34,614 bases of DNA, from the IMG/VR virus record IMGVR_UViG_3300042691_032841, positions 1 to 34,614 of that record, one strand, 5' to 3'. This DNA is from a virus. Position numbers and translations under genes: made by a program. Numbering within the stretch: the stretch's first letter is position 1; the number at the start of each line of letters is the position of its first letter. Under the pieces are notes generated by a model. That model did no database searches and was not told the DNA's origin. It saw only the letters and a list, made by a program, of their open reading frames with translations. This document shows positions 1 to 7,379 of the stretch, piece after piece.

Positions 1-11
1 AAGAAAAAGGA

Positions 12-134
12 ATGTCAATGTATCAAGCCACGTACCATACTTACTATGAAATGGTATTACAACCAGGCACAGGTCTTTATAAGCCAGAGTTTAATGACAA
101 GATCAAAAAGTATTATTCAGAAAATTCCTATTAA
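12..134 (+). CDS. Small hypothetical protein (40 aa, possibly 5'-truncated)
   Basis: A short Tyr-rich reading frame beginning MSMYQATYHTYYE and ending in NSY before a TAA stop. The frame stays open upstream to the window edge, so this may be the C-terminal end of a longer gene; the ATG at 12 follows an A-rich stretch typical of starts in this genome. The next gene starts one base after its stop, the usual operon spacing here, which is the main reason to accept it. No function is recognised. Confidence 0.5.
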   Translation: MSMYQATYHTYYEMVLQPGTGLYKPEFNDKIKKYYSENSY

Positions 135-135
135 T

Positions 136-396
136 ATGAGAAAGACTATAAAAGAAAAACTTGTACAGCACATGATTGAGAACGGTAATGATTTTACATA
201 TACCGAGATGATCAAAGAAGTACTTAGAATTTCTAAAGGCCACAACTACAAATACAATCATAATAGTAGAGATAGAGGATTTTATGCTACCAATTTCTCT
301 AAAAGATTTAATGGATATATGGTTAATGGTAAAGGTACTTGTGGAGTCTATAAAAATGAAAACGGTAGGTGGAATGCTATCTATTATAAAAACTAA
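136..396 (+). CDS. Conserved phage protein of unknown function (86 aa)
   Basis: Starts MRKTIKEKLVQHMIENG and contains a helical first half, then a motif-rich second half with DRGFYATNF and a C-terminal G-x-W-x-A-I-Y-Y strand. An upstream in-frame ATG at 46 would add 30 residues, but that extension lies wholly inside the preceding 12-134 frame, so the start at 136, directly after that gene's stop, is preferred. The pattern (Arg-Gly-Phe-Tyr, Gly-Val-Tyr-Lys, Trp) looks like a small folded domain, possibly nucleic-acid binding, but no family is recognised with certainty. Confidence 0.7.
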   Translation: MRKTIKEKLVQHMIENGNDFTYTEMIKEVLRISKGHNYKYNHNSRDRGFYATNFSKRFNGYMVNGKGTCGVYKNENGRWNAIYYKN

Positions 397-402
397 ATAA
401 CT

Positions 403-627
403 ATGGCACAACAAACAGCAGTAAATTGGGTTATAAGTGTAGTTGACAACTTAATCCCAAGTGCAGATCTTGAGAGTGTTAGGAAGTTACTAGAACAAGC
501 CAAAGAAATGGAGAAGGAGCAGATATGTGAAGCTTGGCAACACGGCAAACAACAAACATTCTTAGGATTAGGAAAGGTGCTAACATCAGAAGAATATTAC
601 AACGAAACTTATAAAAAAAGTAAATAA
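403..627 (+). CDS. Small helical hypothetical protein (74 aa)
   Basis: Mostly helical: an amphipathic N-terminal segment (about 1-35), a charged helix with AKEMEKEQICEAWQHG (about 32-48) and a Tyr-rich tail (YYNETYKK). Small proteins of this style, with the K-x-M-E-K-E-Q-I signature and a terminal YY-x-x-TY, are familiar from large phage genomes, but no function is known to me. It lies 6 nt after the preceding gene and 6 nt before the next, in a run of small plus-strand genes probably co-transcribed. Confidence 0.7.
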   Translation: MAQQTAVNWVISVVDNLIPSADLESVRKLLEQAKEMEKEQICEAWQHGKQQTFLGLGKVLTSEEYYNETYKKSK

Positions 628-633
628 AGAAAC

Positions 634-825
634 ATGAGTAAATTAATTCAACATTTAGAAGTATGGGAAAAGATTCTTATGGCTCTTGCCCTAATTGCAT
701 CAGTATCGGTATTGACAGTTAATCTAAAGGAAGGTCGTGATTATGGATGGCAGGTTGTTGCTATCCTATGGATTATAACTTCTTGGATAAAGACAAACAA
801 GATCAAAGAACTTGAAAATAAGTAA
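634..825 (+). CDS. Small membrane protein, two predicted TM helices (63 aa)
   Basis: Two hydrophobic segments, roughly residues 14-30 (ILMALALIASVSVLTV) and 40-53 (WQVVAILWIITSWI), joined by a short charged loop KEGRDYG and followed by a Lys/Glu-rich tail. The layout fits a small inner-membrane hairpin. A holin role is conceivable for such a hairpin, but no lysis gene is adjacent, so the function is left open. Its stop and the next ATG are two bases apart. Confidence 0.6.
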   Translation: MSKLIQHLEVWEKILMALALIASVSVLTVNLKEGRDYGWQVVAILWIITSWIKTNKIKELENK

Positions 826-827
826 AT

Positions 828-1004
828 ATGAAAAAGATAGAAAGAATAAAGCTAGTCACCAACTATAACTACTTTTATATTCTACCGACTTTGTCGGTCT
901 CCTATGAAATGTATGAAGGGAGTTTTGACTATTTCTATATAGATTTGTCGTTCCTAAAATGGACCGTATCTTTTGTTATCAAAAAATTTAATTATCAATC
1001 GTAA
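828..1004 (+). CDS. Small hypothetical protein (58 aa)
   Basis: Frame of 58 codons beginning MKKIERIKLVTNYNYFY, rich in Tyr and Phe, with an alternating hydrophobic pattern suggesting beta strands and a C-terminal segment LSFLKWTVSFVIKKF that could lie on a membrane. The ATG follows the previous stop by two bases and fills an otherwise unexplained gap, which supports it as a gene. It contains a perfect 6-bp hairpin (884-889 with 893-898) in its coding sequence. Function unknown. Confidence 0.55.
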   Translation: MKKIERIKLVTNYNYFYILPTLSVSYEMYEGSFDYFYIDLSFLKWTVSFVIKKFNYQS

Positions 1005-1050
1005 ACTCCGGGAAAAATTTAAATTTACAAAAAAGAATAAATATAAAAAT

Positions 1051-1296
1051 ATGAAAAGAGGAGAATTTGAGATTAACCCATTATCACGTATTCCAGGTGG
1101 ATCCTTTATTACCATTGAATTCTCAGACGGTTCATCATCCAGAGGCGTGAACGTTAAACATGTAAGGAAATATATAGAGACTGTAATTACAGAATCCTTA
1201 TTGAAAGGTCTGGAAGTTACTAAGGCTTATTTTACTGGTGATCATGAATTGGTTTACGAGAATGGTAAGTTCTTTAATCTGGATAAGAAGGGATAG
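1051..1296 (+). CDS. Small hypothetical protein (81 aa)
   Basis: Begins MKRGEFEINPLSRIPGGSF and reads as a small beta-rich domain (strands around ITIEFSDG and RGVNV) followed by a helix with YIETVITESLL and a final strand pair around ELVYENGKFFNL. The open frame extends up to 973, but its upstream part overlaps the end of the 58-aa gene and is only Lys/Asn-rich; the ATG at 1051, after an A-rich stretch, is the likelier start. No family is recognised. Confidence 0.6.
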   Translation: MKRGEFEINPLSRIPGGSFITIEFSDGSSSRGVNVKHVRKYIETVITESLLKGLEVTKAYFTGDHELVYENGKFFNLDKKG

Positions 1297-1320
1297 TGCG
1301 GAAATGTCCAAAGTGATAAA

Positions 1321-1349
1321 TTTGTAAATACTATATTTTAGGGCCCCTA
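1321..1349 (+). promoter_or_regulatory. Possible promoter with dyad operator before the membrane-protein gene
   Basis: The 66-nt gap before the next gene holds TTTG (1321), TATATTTT (1332-1339) and an 11-bp dyad TAGGG-C-CCCTA (1339-1349), the only GC-rich patch in the area. A TATATTTT box followed by a short palindrome could be a promoter with an overlapping operator. It matches only the -7-like part of the three 32-bp promoter copies elsewhere in the window, so support is weak. Confidence 0.2.
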
Positions 1350-1362
1350 TGCGAAAACGTGA

Positions 1363-1653
1363 ATGCTTATGACTTATCTATTATTTATACTCTGTTGTTT
1401 TATTCTAGCTTTCATATATTGGAAACTCAAGTGGAGCTTGATGACTTTATGGCTGTTACTGTTCTCATTTGCATCTATAGGATTATTGATCATGCCACTT
1501 AATCTAGAACTAGGACTAACAGTAGTTGGGTTTTGTTTAGGACTAATGATCTTGATCTTCTTTCTAGGTCTTATAGGTCTAGGAGTGGCAACTATTGTGG
1601 CGGCACCTTTTGTTTTATTGTATGGTATAATCAAAGGCATATTTAATAAGTAA
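1363..1653 (+). CDS. Integral membrane protein, three predicted TM helices (96 aa)
   Basis: Almost entirely hydrophobic. Segments at about 2-20 (TYLLFILCCFILAFIYW), 26-44 and 50-90 (the last long enough for two spans), with few charges (KLKW near 21-24, IIKGIFNK at the end). It could be a holin-type or superinfection-related membrane protein, but nothing diagnostic is seen. It sits after a 66-nt gap that may contain its own promoter and just before a candidate late promoter. Confidence 0.6.
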   Translation: MLMTYLLFILCCFILAFIYWKLKWSLMTLWLLLFSFASIGLLIMPLNLELGLTVVGFCLGLMILIFFLGLIGLGVATIVAAPFVLLYGIIKGIFNK

Positions 1654-1657
1654 TTCA

Positions 1658-1670
1658 ATATTTATTAGTA
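1658..1670 (+). promoter_or_regulatory. Candidate late promoter (ATATTTATTAGTA)
   Basis: ATATTTATTAGTA lies 14 nt before the ATG of the 455-aa gene. The same element in the same orientation precedes eight other genes in the window. It is the best candidate for the site read by the gp55-like sigma factor encoded at 20335-21087. Confidence 0.45.
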
Positions 1671-1684
1671 GTAAAATTATTATA

Positions 1685-3052
1685 ATGAAAGATTTTAACA
1701 TTGCAAAGTATTTAAAAGAAAACAATCTTGGTCCACACGCTATCCTTGGTGCATACGTAGATTTGCATGGTTTGAAAGAAGAAACTCAATTAAATGAAGC
1801 TTCATTAGAACTTGATTGGGATTATGGACTAAAATATCTAAAAGCTCAGTGTAAAAAACACAATTTAAATTTTAAGGTAATAGAAGAAAACCTTGCAGAA
1901 GGCCTTTATGTAAAAATTTCAGGCAAAAAAAATGATATAATTGAATTTTTAAAAGATGGATACGTTCAAGATGAAGAGGATTTAGAATTTTATTCAGATA
2001 GTCTTAAAGAACAGCCAGAAATGGAATTGGATACAGAAATTCCGTATGAAGGTCCAGAACATAAGCTGGATGGCTTTGGTGATGAATTTGTGCAAGACAG
2101 TCCTGTAGAAGAAAAAGCAGGTAAAGATGATAGAGATAGCTTAATGACAAAACTATTTGCTATTCAAAAAAGATTTGGATGGAAAAAGGTAAGTCAGGAT
2201 ACAGAACCATTTCAAAATATAAGAATAAGCAATGGGATGAAAAGAGTTCGTAATAACTACGTTGAAGATGGTAGTATTACTGTTGATATTGATAGTACAG
2301 TAAGTAGAGCTGCTTTTACTGAGATCAAAAATTTACTACAAACAAAATTTCCTGATTGGAAAATAGATCCTAGCAGTGTTAAAAAAGATTACGATCCTGA
2401 TACTGATTCTAAGAACGTATTATTCTTTGATATAGTAAAAAATAAATCTGTTAAAGAAGATAGTCCTGTAGAAGAAATAGACAGTATGGATTATGATGAT
2501 TCTGTAAATCCATTTCCTTCATTAATGCCAGATGAGCAAGGTAAGTTTGATCGCATGATGGGACTTATTGATCAAAATATTGAACCACGTCTTGGCCAAA
2601 TAAAATCTATTATTGATGGTTCTAGGGAACAAGGATATGCAGATAGAACAATATTTACCGTTCTTGCAAGACATCCGCTTGTTAGAAATAGTATAGAAGC
2701 CCTTGTTGATGATGGTTTTGAGTTTCAAGATATCATTGATTTCTTTGCTACTGACTTTTCTCAAAATGAAGAAATTGCAGGATACAAAGCAGGTGTTCAA
2801 ATGGAAGGCGCAGAAGAATATATTGTTGATTTCGGTACTAATACAATGACTTATACATTAGATAGAGCTAATAGTGTTCTTAGAGGATTAAAACCTGGAA
2901 TTGTTCCTGGTGCTGATCGTGAAGAAGACATCATACCTGTTACAATAAGCCCTGAAGGATATTTATCAACTACTGATAGAAGTGTTAAAGATATATCTCC
3001 TAAATCTAATAAAAATCCTTTTTCTGATCCTAGTTACAGAAATATAGACTAA
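1685..3052 (+). CDS. Acidic multidomain protein, putative capsid-packaged protein (455 aa)
   Basis: Begins MKDFNIAKYLKENNLG, an N-terminal motif shared with the 116-aa protein at 33847 (FNLKKYLVENNL). Two (L/I)-x-E sites follow, LKE at 30-32 and LNE at 36-38 before Ala, as expected for a T4-type prohead-protease site. The body looks modular: a small alpha/beta domain (about 40-110), an acidic linker with DSPVEE, a second domain (about 150-255), another acidic linker repeating DSPVEE (about 258-290), a helical domain (about 285-370) and a C-terminal beta-rich part. The repeated linker suggests a beads-on-a-string protein. It has its own candidate late promoter. Packaging inside the head is inferred from the N-terminus only; the enzymatic role, if any, is unknown. 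Confidence 0.7.
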   Translation: MKDFNIAKYLKENNLGPHAILGAYVDLHGLKEETQLNEASLELDWDYGLKYLKAQCKKHNLNFKVIEENLAEGLYVKISGKKNDIIEFLKDGYVQDEEDLEFYSDSLKEQPEMELDTEIPYEGPEHKLDGFGDEFVQDSPVEEKAGKDDRDSLMTKLFAIQKRFGWKKVSQDTEPFQNIRISNGMKRVRNNYVEDGSITVDIDSTVSRAAFTEIKNLLQTKFPDWKIDPSSVKKDYDPDTDSKNVLFFDIVKNKSVKEDSPVEEIDSMDYDDSVNPFPSLMPDEQGKFDRMMGLIDQNIEPRLGQIKSIIDGSREQGYADRTIFTVLARHPLVRNSIEALVDDGFEFQDIIDFFATDFSQNEEIAGYKAGVQMEGAEEYIVDFGTNTMTYTLDRANSVLRGLKPGIVPGADREEDIIPVTISPEGYLSTTDRSVKDISPKSNKNPFSDPSYRNID

Positions 3053-3065
3053 TTAAAAAAATAAT

Positions 3066-3305
3066 ATGGCATTCAACTTTAAGCAATTTACAGCAAACAA
3101 TCCTCTTCTAAAAGAAATTAGTTCAAGAGAATTTGATTATATGGACAATGATCAGTTGGATGCCGCAGGTCTTACAGGAGATAGGATTGGCCCAGATGAA
3201 GATAATATAGGATATCCTAGAGTTGAATTTGAACAAGCTGTTATCAAAGCTTTAAAAGCAAATATAGATAAAGATACCTTACATAAGATAATTGATTGGA
3301 ATTAA
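3066..3305 (+). CDS. Small acidic protein with a packaging-type N-terminus (79 aa)
   Basis: Starts MAFNFKQFTANNPLLKE, a variant of the FN-x-x-K-Y-L-x-x-NN N-terminus of its upstream neighbour, with an L-K-E site at 15-17. The rest is an acidic domain with DNDQLDAAGLTGDRIGPDED and a C-terminal helix ending in Trp-Asn. It follows the 455-aa gene by 13 nt and ends 21 nt before a terminator, so it is the last gene of the left plus-strand operon. It may be a second, short capsid-packaged protein. Confidence 0.65.
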   Translation: MAFNFKQFTANNPLLKEISSREFDYMDNDQLDAAGLTGDRIGPDEDNIGYPRVEFEQAVIKALKANIDKDTLHKIIDWN

Positions 3306-3326
3306 CCTTTGCAAGCCCATACATAC

Positions 3327-3355
3327 AGCCCTCGGCAAGTGCCAGGGCTTTTTTT
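3327..3355 (+). terminator. Intrinsic terminator closing the left plus-strand operon
   Basis: A hairpin with AGCCCT (3327-3332) pairing AGGGCT (3344-3349), an inner GGC/GCC pair set (3334-3336 with 3341-3343), a bulged C and an AAGT loop, followed by a run of seven T ending at 3355. The T-run is on the plus side only, so it terminates transcription arriving from 3305. The last T residues also form part of the stop codon of the convergent minus-strand gene. Confidence 0.85.
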
Positions 3356-3809
3356 ATTCTACATCCTTTCTATAGAACCTACCTTGGATATTATCGTTAT
3401 ATGAATCGATATGAAGAACTTTATAGTGCATTTGCCACCAAACTTCATAATAAGTTAATTGTTTCTTAGAGTAACACAATTGTAAAATCTCTCTAGCAAA
3501 CATATCATCACCTACTTCTTTTCTTTCTTGATTAAGTAGTTTATTACTTCCATGGTATGACAACCAATCAGACTCTTTAATAATCTTCTTCTTGCGTGGG
3601 ACGCGCCCAGGTTTGTCCCATTCCGCGATCTCTTTCTTGGTTAATGCTTTATTAGTATTATTGAAAAGGACCTTTCTGCCTATATAGAATTTGCCATTGA
3701 TAAGATTGACAATCTTATATATAAAGCCAACAGTATTAGGTGGAAAGTCTTCTATTGAATTAAACTCTCTAGTAACTCCTAGAGGATCAAAATATAACCA
3801 TTTTCTCAT
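3354..3809 (-). CDS. GIY-YIG family endonuclease (151 aa)
   Basis: The catalytic GIY-YIG signature is clear: GFIYKIVN (about 28-35) and GKFYIGRK (about 39-46), where the two Tyr and the following Arg are the expected active-site elements, then SDWLSYHGSNKLL (about 82-94) and FAREILQLC (about 104-112), which supply the downstream conserved positions of this T4-type subfamily. The C-terminus (GRFYRKD) also fits T4-like members. Such proteins are free-standing DNA endonucleases, often homing-like, and one is common in T4-like phages. It is the last gene of the minus-strand block, just past a duplicated tail-fibre module, a placement that would suit a role in spreading that region. Confidence 0.85.
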   Translation of the reverse strand: MRKWLYFDPLGVTREFNSIEDFPPNTVGFIYKIVNLINGKFYIGRKVLFNNTNKALTKKEIAEWDKPGRVPRKKKIIKESDWLSYHGSNKLLNQERKEVGDDMFAREILQLCYSKKQLTYYEVWWQMHYKVLHIDSYNDNIQGRFYRKDVE

Positions 3810-3819
3810 ACTTTATTTT

Positions 3820-4119
3820 TTAACTATCCCATCTTATAATAAAAGTCATATCTGTATTAGGTGGAACTGGATATGGCCTTGATAATTTTCCTACTACTAA
3901 TAATTCATCTTGATCATTATATAATCCAACTGTAGTTGTGTAGGGATGAAAGTCAGAACCTGTTACTGCATCTATATAAGAACCTGAAGTACCTGCTTTT
4001 GTAGCACTGGGATTTTGTGTATAATTAAAATCATTTTCTTTTACTCTACACCTAACTTCATTTTGGTATACAGTAGTCTCAGCAATTAAATTAAGGGTAT
4101 ATGCAGAATAAGTTGGCAT
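3820..4119 (-). CDS. Stand-alone copy of a tail-fibre C-terminal module (99 aa)
   Basis: Homologous to the last ~75 residues of the 343-aa protein at 6337: both have F/Y-NYT-x-NPS, then P-x-TTVGLYND, then E-LL-V-K-S-P, and both end in Trp-Asp or Asp-Trp. Here the module stands alone with only a short leader (MPTYSAYTLNLIAETTV). The module is beta-rich and presumably part of the virion tail or fibre. It starts 3 nt after the glycosyltransferase gene and carries a candidate late promoter that overlaps that gene's stop. It may be a cut-down paralogue or a displaced fibre end left by recombination. Confidence 0.7.
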   Translation of the reverse strand: MPTYSAYTLNLIAETTVYQNEVRCRVKENDFNYTQNPSATKAGTSGSYIDAVTGSDFHPYTTTVGLYNDQDELLVVGKLSRPYPVPPNTDMTFIIRWDS

Positions 4120-4120
4120 A

Positions 4121-4131
4121 CTTATAAATAT
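4121..4131 (-). promoter_or_regulatory. Candidate late promoter (ATATTTATAAG) on the minus strand
   Basis: Read on the minus strand, ATATTTATAAG lies one base before the ATG of the 99-aa gene and overlaps the stop of the gene before it. The same sequence, again almost touching the start codon, precedes the 146-aa gene at 16477. Confidence 0.4.
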
Positions 4132-4802
4132 TTGTAATAGTCATTCTTAAAATGAGGATTTAATTCTATTATTCCTGTTTCTTTACTACAAAGAGAATCA
4201 GTTGTTGATAAGATATAATCATTATCATGATAGTTACCCATACCAGAAATATGATATGTTTGCATTCCCCAACGGTATATCATAGAATATTTTCCTTTAT
4301 TACCAGTAAAAGTATTTGCACTTCTTAAAAATGTTATTTCATAATCTTCATTTCCGCTAACATCTGGAATTCCTATTTTATTTATAAATTTTTTAGAATA
4401 GCAATTTCCATTATTTACACTTCCACTAATACATGTAAAATTATTATTTGTAAATAAATAATGATGGGCACACCTATATATGTCTTTATTTGGATTTTCT
4501 ATTATATATTCATTTACTATAGATAATCCCCAAGGAGTTAATAAATCGTCATCATCTAGTCTATATAAGTAATCTCCATTTGCTTTATTAAATGCAAATT
4601 CTAATTTTTTACCTATAGAATTAAATCTAGTAGCATGGTTTATTATTCTTATATTTGGATGATTAAATATATATTCTACGTCTGGTGAATCATTTACTAT
4701 TAACATTTCTGATTCTCCTATAAAATCTTGATTTAAATAAGATTGTATAGCTTCTTCTAATATATGCTTTCTTTTATAAGTTAATGTTACTACAGATATC
4801 AT
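4122..4802 (-). CDS. Family 2 (GT-A) glycosyltransferase (226 aa)
   Basis: N-terminal ISVVTLTYKRKHILEEAI is the typical start of the GT2 nucleotide-sugar-binding fold, followed by LIVNDSPD (about 35-41) and the metal-binding Asp cluster RLDDDDLLTP (81-90). The end of the fold carries GNEDYEITF (about 149-157), matching the catalytic E/D region of the family. The protein is short, essentially a catalytic domain alone, with no membrane anchor. Its start overlaps the upstream glycosyltransferase by ATGA, so the two are translated together. It transfers a sugar to an unknown acceptor: a tail protein made beside it, phage DNA or a host glycan. Confidence 0.85.
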   Translation of the reverse strand: MISVVTLTYKRKHILEEAIQSYLNQDFIGESEMLIVNDSPDVEYIFNHPNIRIINHATRFNSIGKKLEFAFNKANGDYLYRLDDDDLLTPWGLSIVNEYIIENPNKDIYRCAHHYLFTNNNFTCISGSVNNGNCYSKKFINKIGIPDVSGNEDYEITFLRSANTFTGNKGKYSMIYRWGMQTYHISGMGNYHDNDYILSTTDSLCSKETGIIELNPHFKNDYYKYL

Positions 4803-5758
4803 ATTGCTAATGGAGATTTTTTCTCTACTTCTTGTATCTCTTGATAATATCTATAACTTGCTGTTCCTTCTTTTATTCTAAGATTTAAATTATACGGTAC
4901 AGAATCTATATAATTTGCCTTAAAAAATTTTCCACCACAAGAACAAGTTACCCCAGCATTATGAAATATAGTTGATGCATTAAATCTTTCTTCCACATCA
5001 GTAGCCCAACAAAAATCTAATTCTTTTACTACTTTAGTTTCATTACCTTTTAACCAACCATTCCATAGAACTGCCCACATATCTGCACACCATATTTGTA
5101 ATTCATGATAAGATTCATTTTCTTTTTTCTTTATATTATTTAACTCTGTTATTTGAGAGTATAATTGTTCACAATCTTTTTCTACTTTTTCCCAGAATGT
5201 ATGATCGATATTTTTAAGTATATATTGAGCACCACCTGAATTAGAATTCATTAATTTAGGAATAATAGGATCAATTCCTATTATTTCACACATTTTTAAA
5301 TAAATGTCCTCTCCTTTAAATTTTATATAATTATAATTTATATAATTGTTAGTATCACTTAGATACCAAATATCATCATGAAGAAATTGTCTAAAATCAA
5401 CTTTTTTTGTAAATATAATATCACAATCATGATAAAATATAGCTTCTTTAGAAAGTTCTGGATACTCTTGGAAGTGTTGCTTTAATATATTAGGTCTTAT
5501 TGAAGAAACATAATTTACGGGATATTCTCTAGTATCAGGATAGAAAAAAAATCTAACATCTTTATAATATTCTATTAATCTATTCCAAGCTTCAATAGAT
5601 TCTTCACTACTAGTATTATCATTAGGATTGCAAGCAACTAAGATATCTATATCTTCATAACTTATTCCATTTTTAATAAAGTTATTTATCATAACTTCTA
5701 CTTGCCAAGCATAATAAACAAGCCTAGGTTGAACACAAATATAACGTAAATTTTTCAT
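4799..5758 (-). CDS. Putative glycosyltransferase (319 aa)
   Basis: Carries a D-C-D motif in FYHDCDIIFTKKVDF (D111 and D113), as in the metal-binding DxD of GT-A glycosyltransferases, after a Rossmann-like half (IDILVACNPND, about 37-47; RFFFYPDTREYP, about 69-80). Later conserved-looking features are NSNSGGAQYI, LQIWCADMWAVLWNGW and FHNAGVTCSCGGKFFK, which resemble the substrate-binding part of enzymes acting on nucleotide sugars. I cannot assign a CAZy family. It is coupled by a 4-nt overlap to the GT2 gene and lies inside the tail-fibre gene run, which suggests modification of a virion component or of the receptor. Confidence 0.65.
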   Translation of the reverse strand: MKNLRYICVQPRLVYYAWQVEVMINNFIKNGISYEDIDILVACNPNDNTSSEESIEAWNRLIEYYKDVRFFFYPDTREYPVNYVSSIRPNILKQHFQEYPELSKEAIFYHDCDIIFTKKVDFRQFLHDDIWYLSDTNNYINYNYIKFKGEDIYLKMCEIIGIDPIIPKLMNSNSGGAQYILKNIDHTFWEKVEKDCEQLYSQITELNNIKKKENESYHELQIWCADMWAVLWNGWLKGNETKVVKELDFCWATDVEERFNASTIFHNAGVTCSCGGKFFKANYIDSVPYNLNLRIKEGTASYRYYQEIQEVEKKSPLAI

Positions 5759-5782
5759 AACAAATTTTAATTAAACTAATAT

Positions 5783-6313
5783 CTATTGAATAAGTGCATT
5801 TTCATAATCTTGATTGGTAATAATTATTATTCCTTGAGCATATAAAATATTACCAACATGAACATCATTATTATCTGTATCTATTATATTACCATTACCA
5901 TCATCAATTAAATTATAAGTAGTTCCTGATAAATTAAAACTTTTCCTACTTACATTTTCACCAAAAACTGTTCTAGGTATTGCCATAACAGTTATTTGAT
6001 CTCCTGATCCTACTGGAAAATATCTATAATCATTATCAAAAGTTCCTTGTGCAGCAGTTGACTGTAAATCATCATTCCAAGCACTAGCACTATTATTTAG
6101 TGATCCAGTTAAATAAGAATTATAATAAAGTTGTTTTGCTAATTTATAAACTAAAAAATCTTCTCCGTTTGAATTAAAAGATCCATTGATTCCTCTATTT
6201 AATGTTATTCCGTAACTTGTAGCAGAGGAACTTGCGTAAGACGAGGAGTACTTTAACTTAATAGGATAAGTAGAAATATCCGATCTATTAAGAGTATTTT
6301 TTGACATTCCCAT
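5783..6313 (-). CDS. Virion tail/fibre-associated structural protein (176 aa)
   Basis: Ser/Thr/Asn/Tyr-rich and beta-type throughout, with almost no Cys and an even spread of short polar loops. It starts MGMSKNTLNRSDISTYPIKL, and an N-R-x-D-I-x-x-x-PIKLKYSSSY start is familiar from virion proteins of T4-like marine phages. It lies between two fibre-like genes (343 and 99 aa) on the same strand. Precise position in the particle unknown; a part of the distal baseplate or adhesin complex is likely. Confidence 0.6.
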   Translation of the reverse strand: MGMSKNTLNRSDISTYPIKLKYSSSYASSSATSYGITLNRGINGSFNSNGEDFLVYKLAKQLYYNSYLTGSLNNSASAWNDDLQSTAAQGTFDNDYRYFPVGSGDQITVMAIPRTVFGENVSRKSFNLSGTTYNLIDDGNGNIIDTDNNDVHVGNILYAQGIIIITNQDYENALIQ

Positions 6314-6336
6314 TTATAAACTATTGTAGTATTTTA

Positions 6337-7368
6337 CTACCAATCTAATTTAACCCTTATTAATGCTTCCTTAGTAAAGTCTTTTGTAAGAGGTTTAGAC
6401 ATTTTAGCTACTGCTAATAATTCATTATTGTCATTATATAATCCAACAGTCGTAGGATATGTTTGAGGACTGTTAATAAAATTAGAGTATATTAATTCAC
6501 CAGAACCTGTTATAAATGAAGGATTAGTAGTATAATTATAATCAGCATTTTTAAATCTTACAAATACATAATCTGAAGAAATAGTTTCTTGAGAATTAAG
6601 TTGAAAAAAAGCGCCTGAATTAATTATAGAATAAATTAAATGGTTATTAGTACTAGATGCAGCTATAGTAGTTGCGGGATTAAATGAACATGAAATACCT
6701 CCTGTTGCAGTACTTAAAGATAAAGCTCTAGGATTTAAAAGAATTAATCCAATATCTGGTAAGAATAAACCATAACTTCCTGATACTGTATATCCTTGAG
6801 CAGCACCAGAAAGAGTCGGGCTATTTTTTGCAGTTCCATTAGAACCAGATACTATATCATAAACCCTTCCACCATCTACATAAGTTATAGTAGTTACATC
6901 GTTTGAATTATCAGTCAACTTAATAGGCCCATTAGCACCATTAGTTAATGATAAATTAAACGTACCTGGAAATAAACTCTCTTTATATTTATTTCTATCT
7001 ATTTGAATAGCAATTAGATCAGGAGAATTAGTATTTCCAGTTCCAAAATTTACAGGACTTTCTGCATCTCCATAAATCAAGTTTCTAAATTGACCAAATG
7101 TAATTCTAGTCGGACTTTTACCAGGAACTAAAGTATTTAGAGGAGCCGAACCAGATCCAGCATAGTGGCCATAAGCTACAGAAAATTGGATTGATGCAGA
7201 TGGAGAACTTGTATTTCCATCATATACATCAACATAATAACTACCAGTAGTTGATGCAGCGGCAGTATAAAAAGATGTTAAAGTAGTTACGTTATTACTC
7301 CAAGCAGGAGCCGTTACCGAATCGGCCGATACTACAAAATCTGTTGGATCTAATCTTGTAAATGACAT
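6337..7368 (-). CDS. Tail fibre/adhesin-like structural protein (343 aa)
   Basis: A beta-rich, Ser/Thr/Gly/Asn-rich protein. The middle part has RNLIYGDAESPVNFG, PDLIAIQIDRNKYKESLFPG, GRVYDIVSGSNG and YGLFLPDIGLILLNP, a signature I associate with tail or neck structural proteins of T4-like marine phages. The C-terminal ~75 residues (NYTTNPSFITGSG, PTTVGLYNDNNELLAVAK) form the module that recurs as a separate gene at 3820-4119. It follows the 219-aa structural gene by 11 nt and so is co-transcribed with the baseplate block. Probably a host-contact or fibre-attachment protein. Confidence 0.65.
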   Translation of the reverse strand: MSFTRLDPTDFVVSADSVTAPAWSNNVTTLTSFYTAAASTTGSYYVDVYDGNTSSPSASIQFSVAYGHYAGSGSAPLNTLVPGKSPTRITFGQFRNLIYGDAESPVNFGTGNTNSPDLIAIQIDRNKYKESLFPGTFNLSLTNGANGPIKLTDNSNDVTTITYVDGGRVYDIVSGSNGTAKNSPTLSGAAQGYTVSGSYGLFLPDIGLILLNPRALSLSTATGGISCSFNPATTIAASSTNNHLIYSIINSGAFFQLNSQETISSDYVFVRFKNADYNYTTNPSFITGSGELIYSNFINSPQTYPTTVGLYNDNNELLAVAKMSKPLTKDFTKEALIRVKLDW

Positions 7369-7379
7369 ATTTTAATTTA

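Noticed and set aside
46-135. Extended start for the 86-aa protein at ATG 46
   Set aside because: The added 30 residues lie fully within the preceding 12-134 frame, and the ATG at 136 follows that gene's stop directly, as is normal in this genome.
884-898. Perfect hairpin ACCGAC-TTT-GTCGGT as a terminator
   Set aside because: It lies inside a coding frame and no T-run follows; kept only as a note in the gene entry.
1374-1658. Minus-strand frame opposite the 96-aa membrane protein
   Set aside because: Antisense shadow; the plus-strand frame has the hydrophobic pattern of a real membrane protein and fits the operon.
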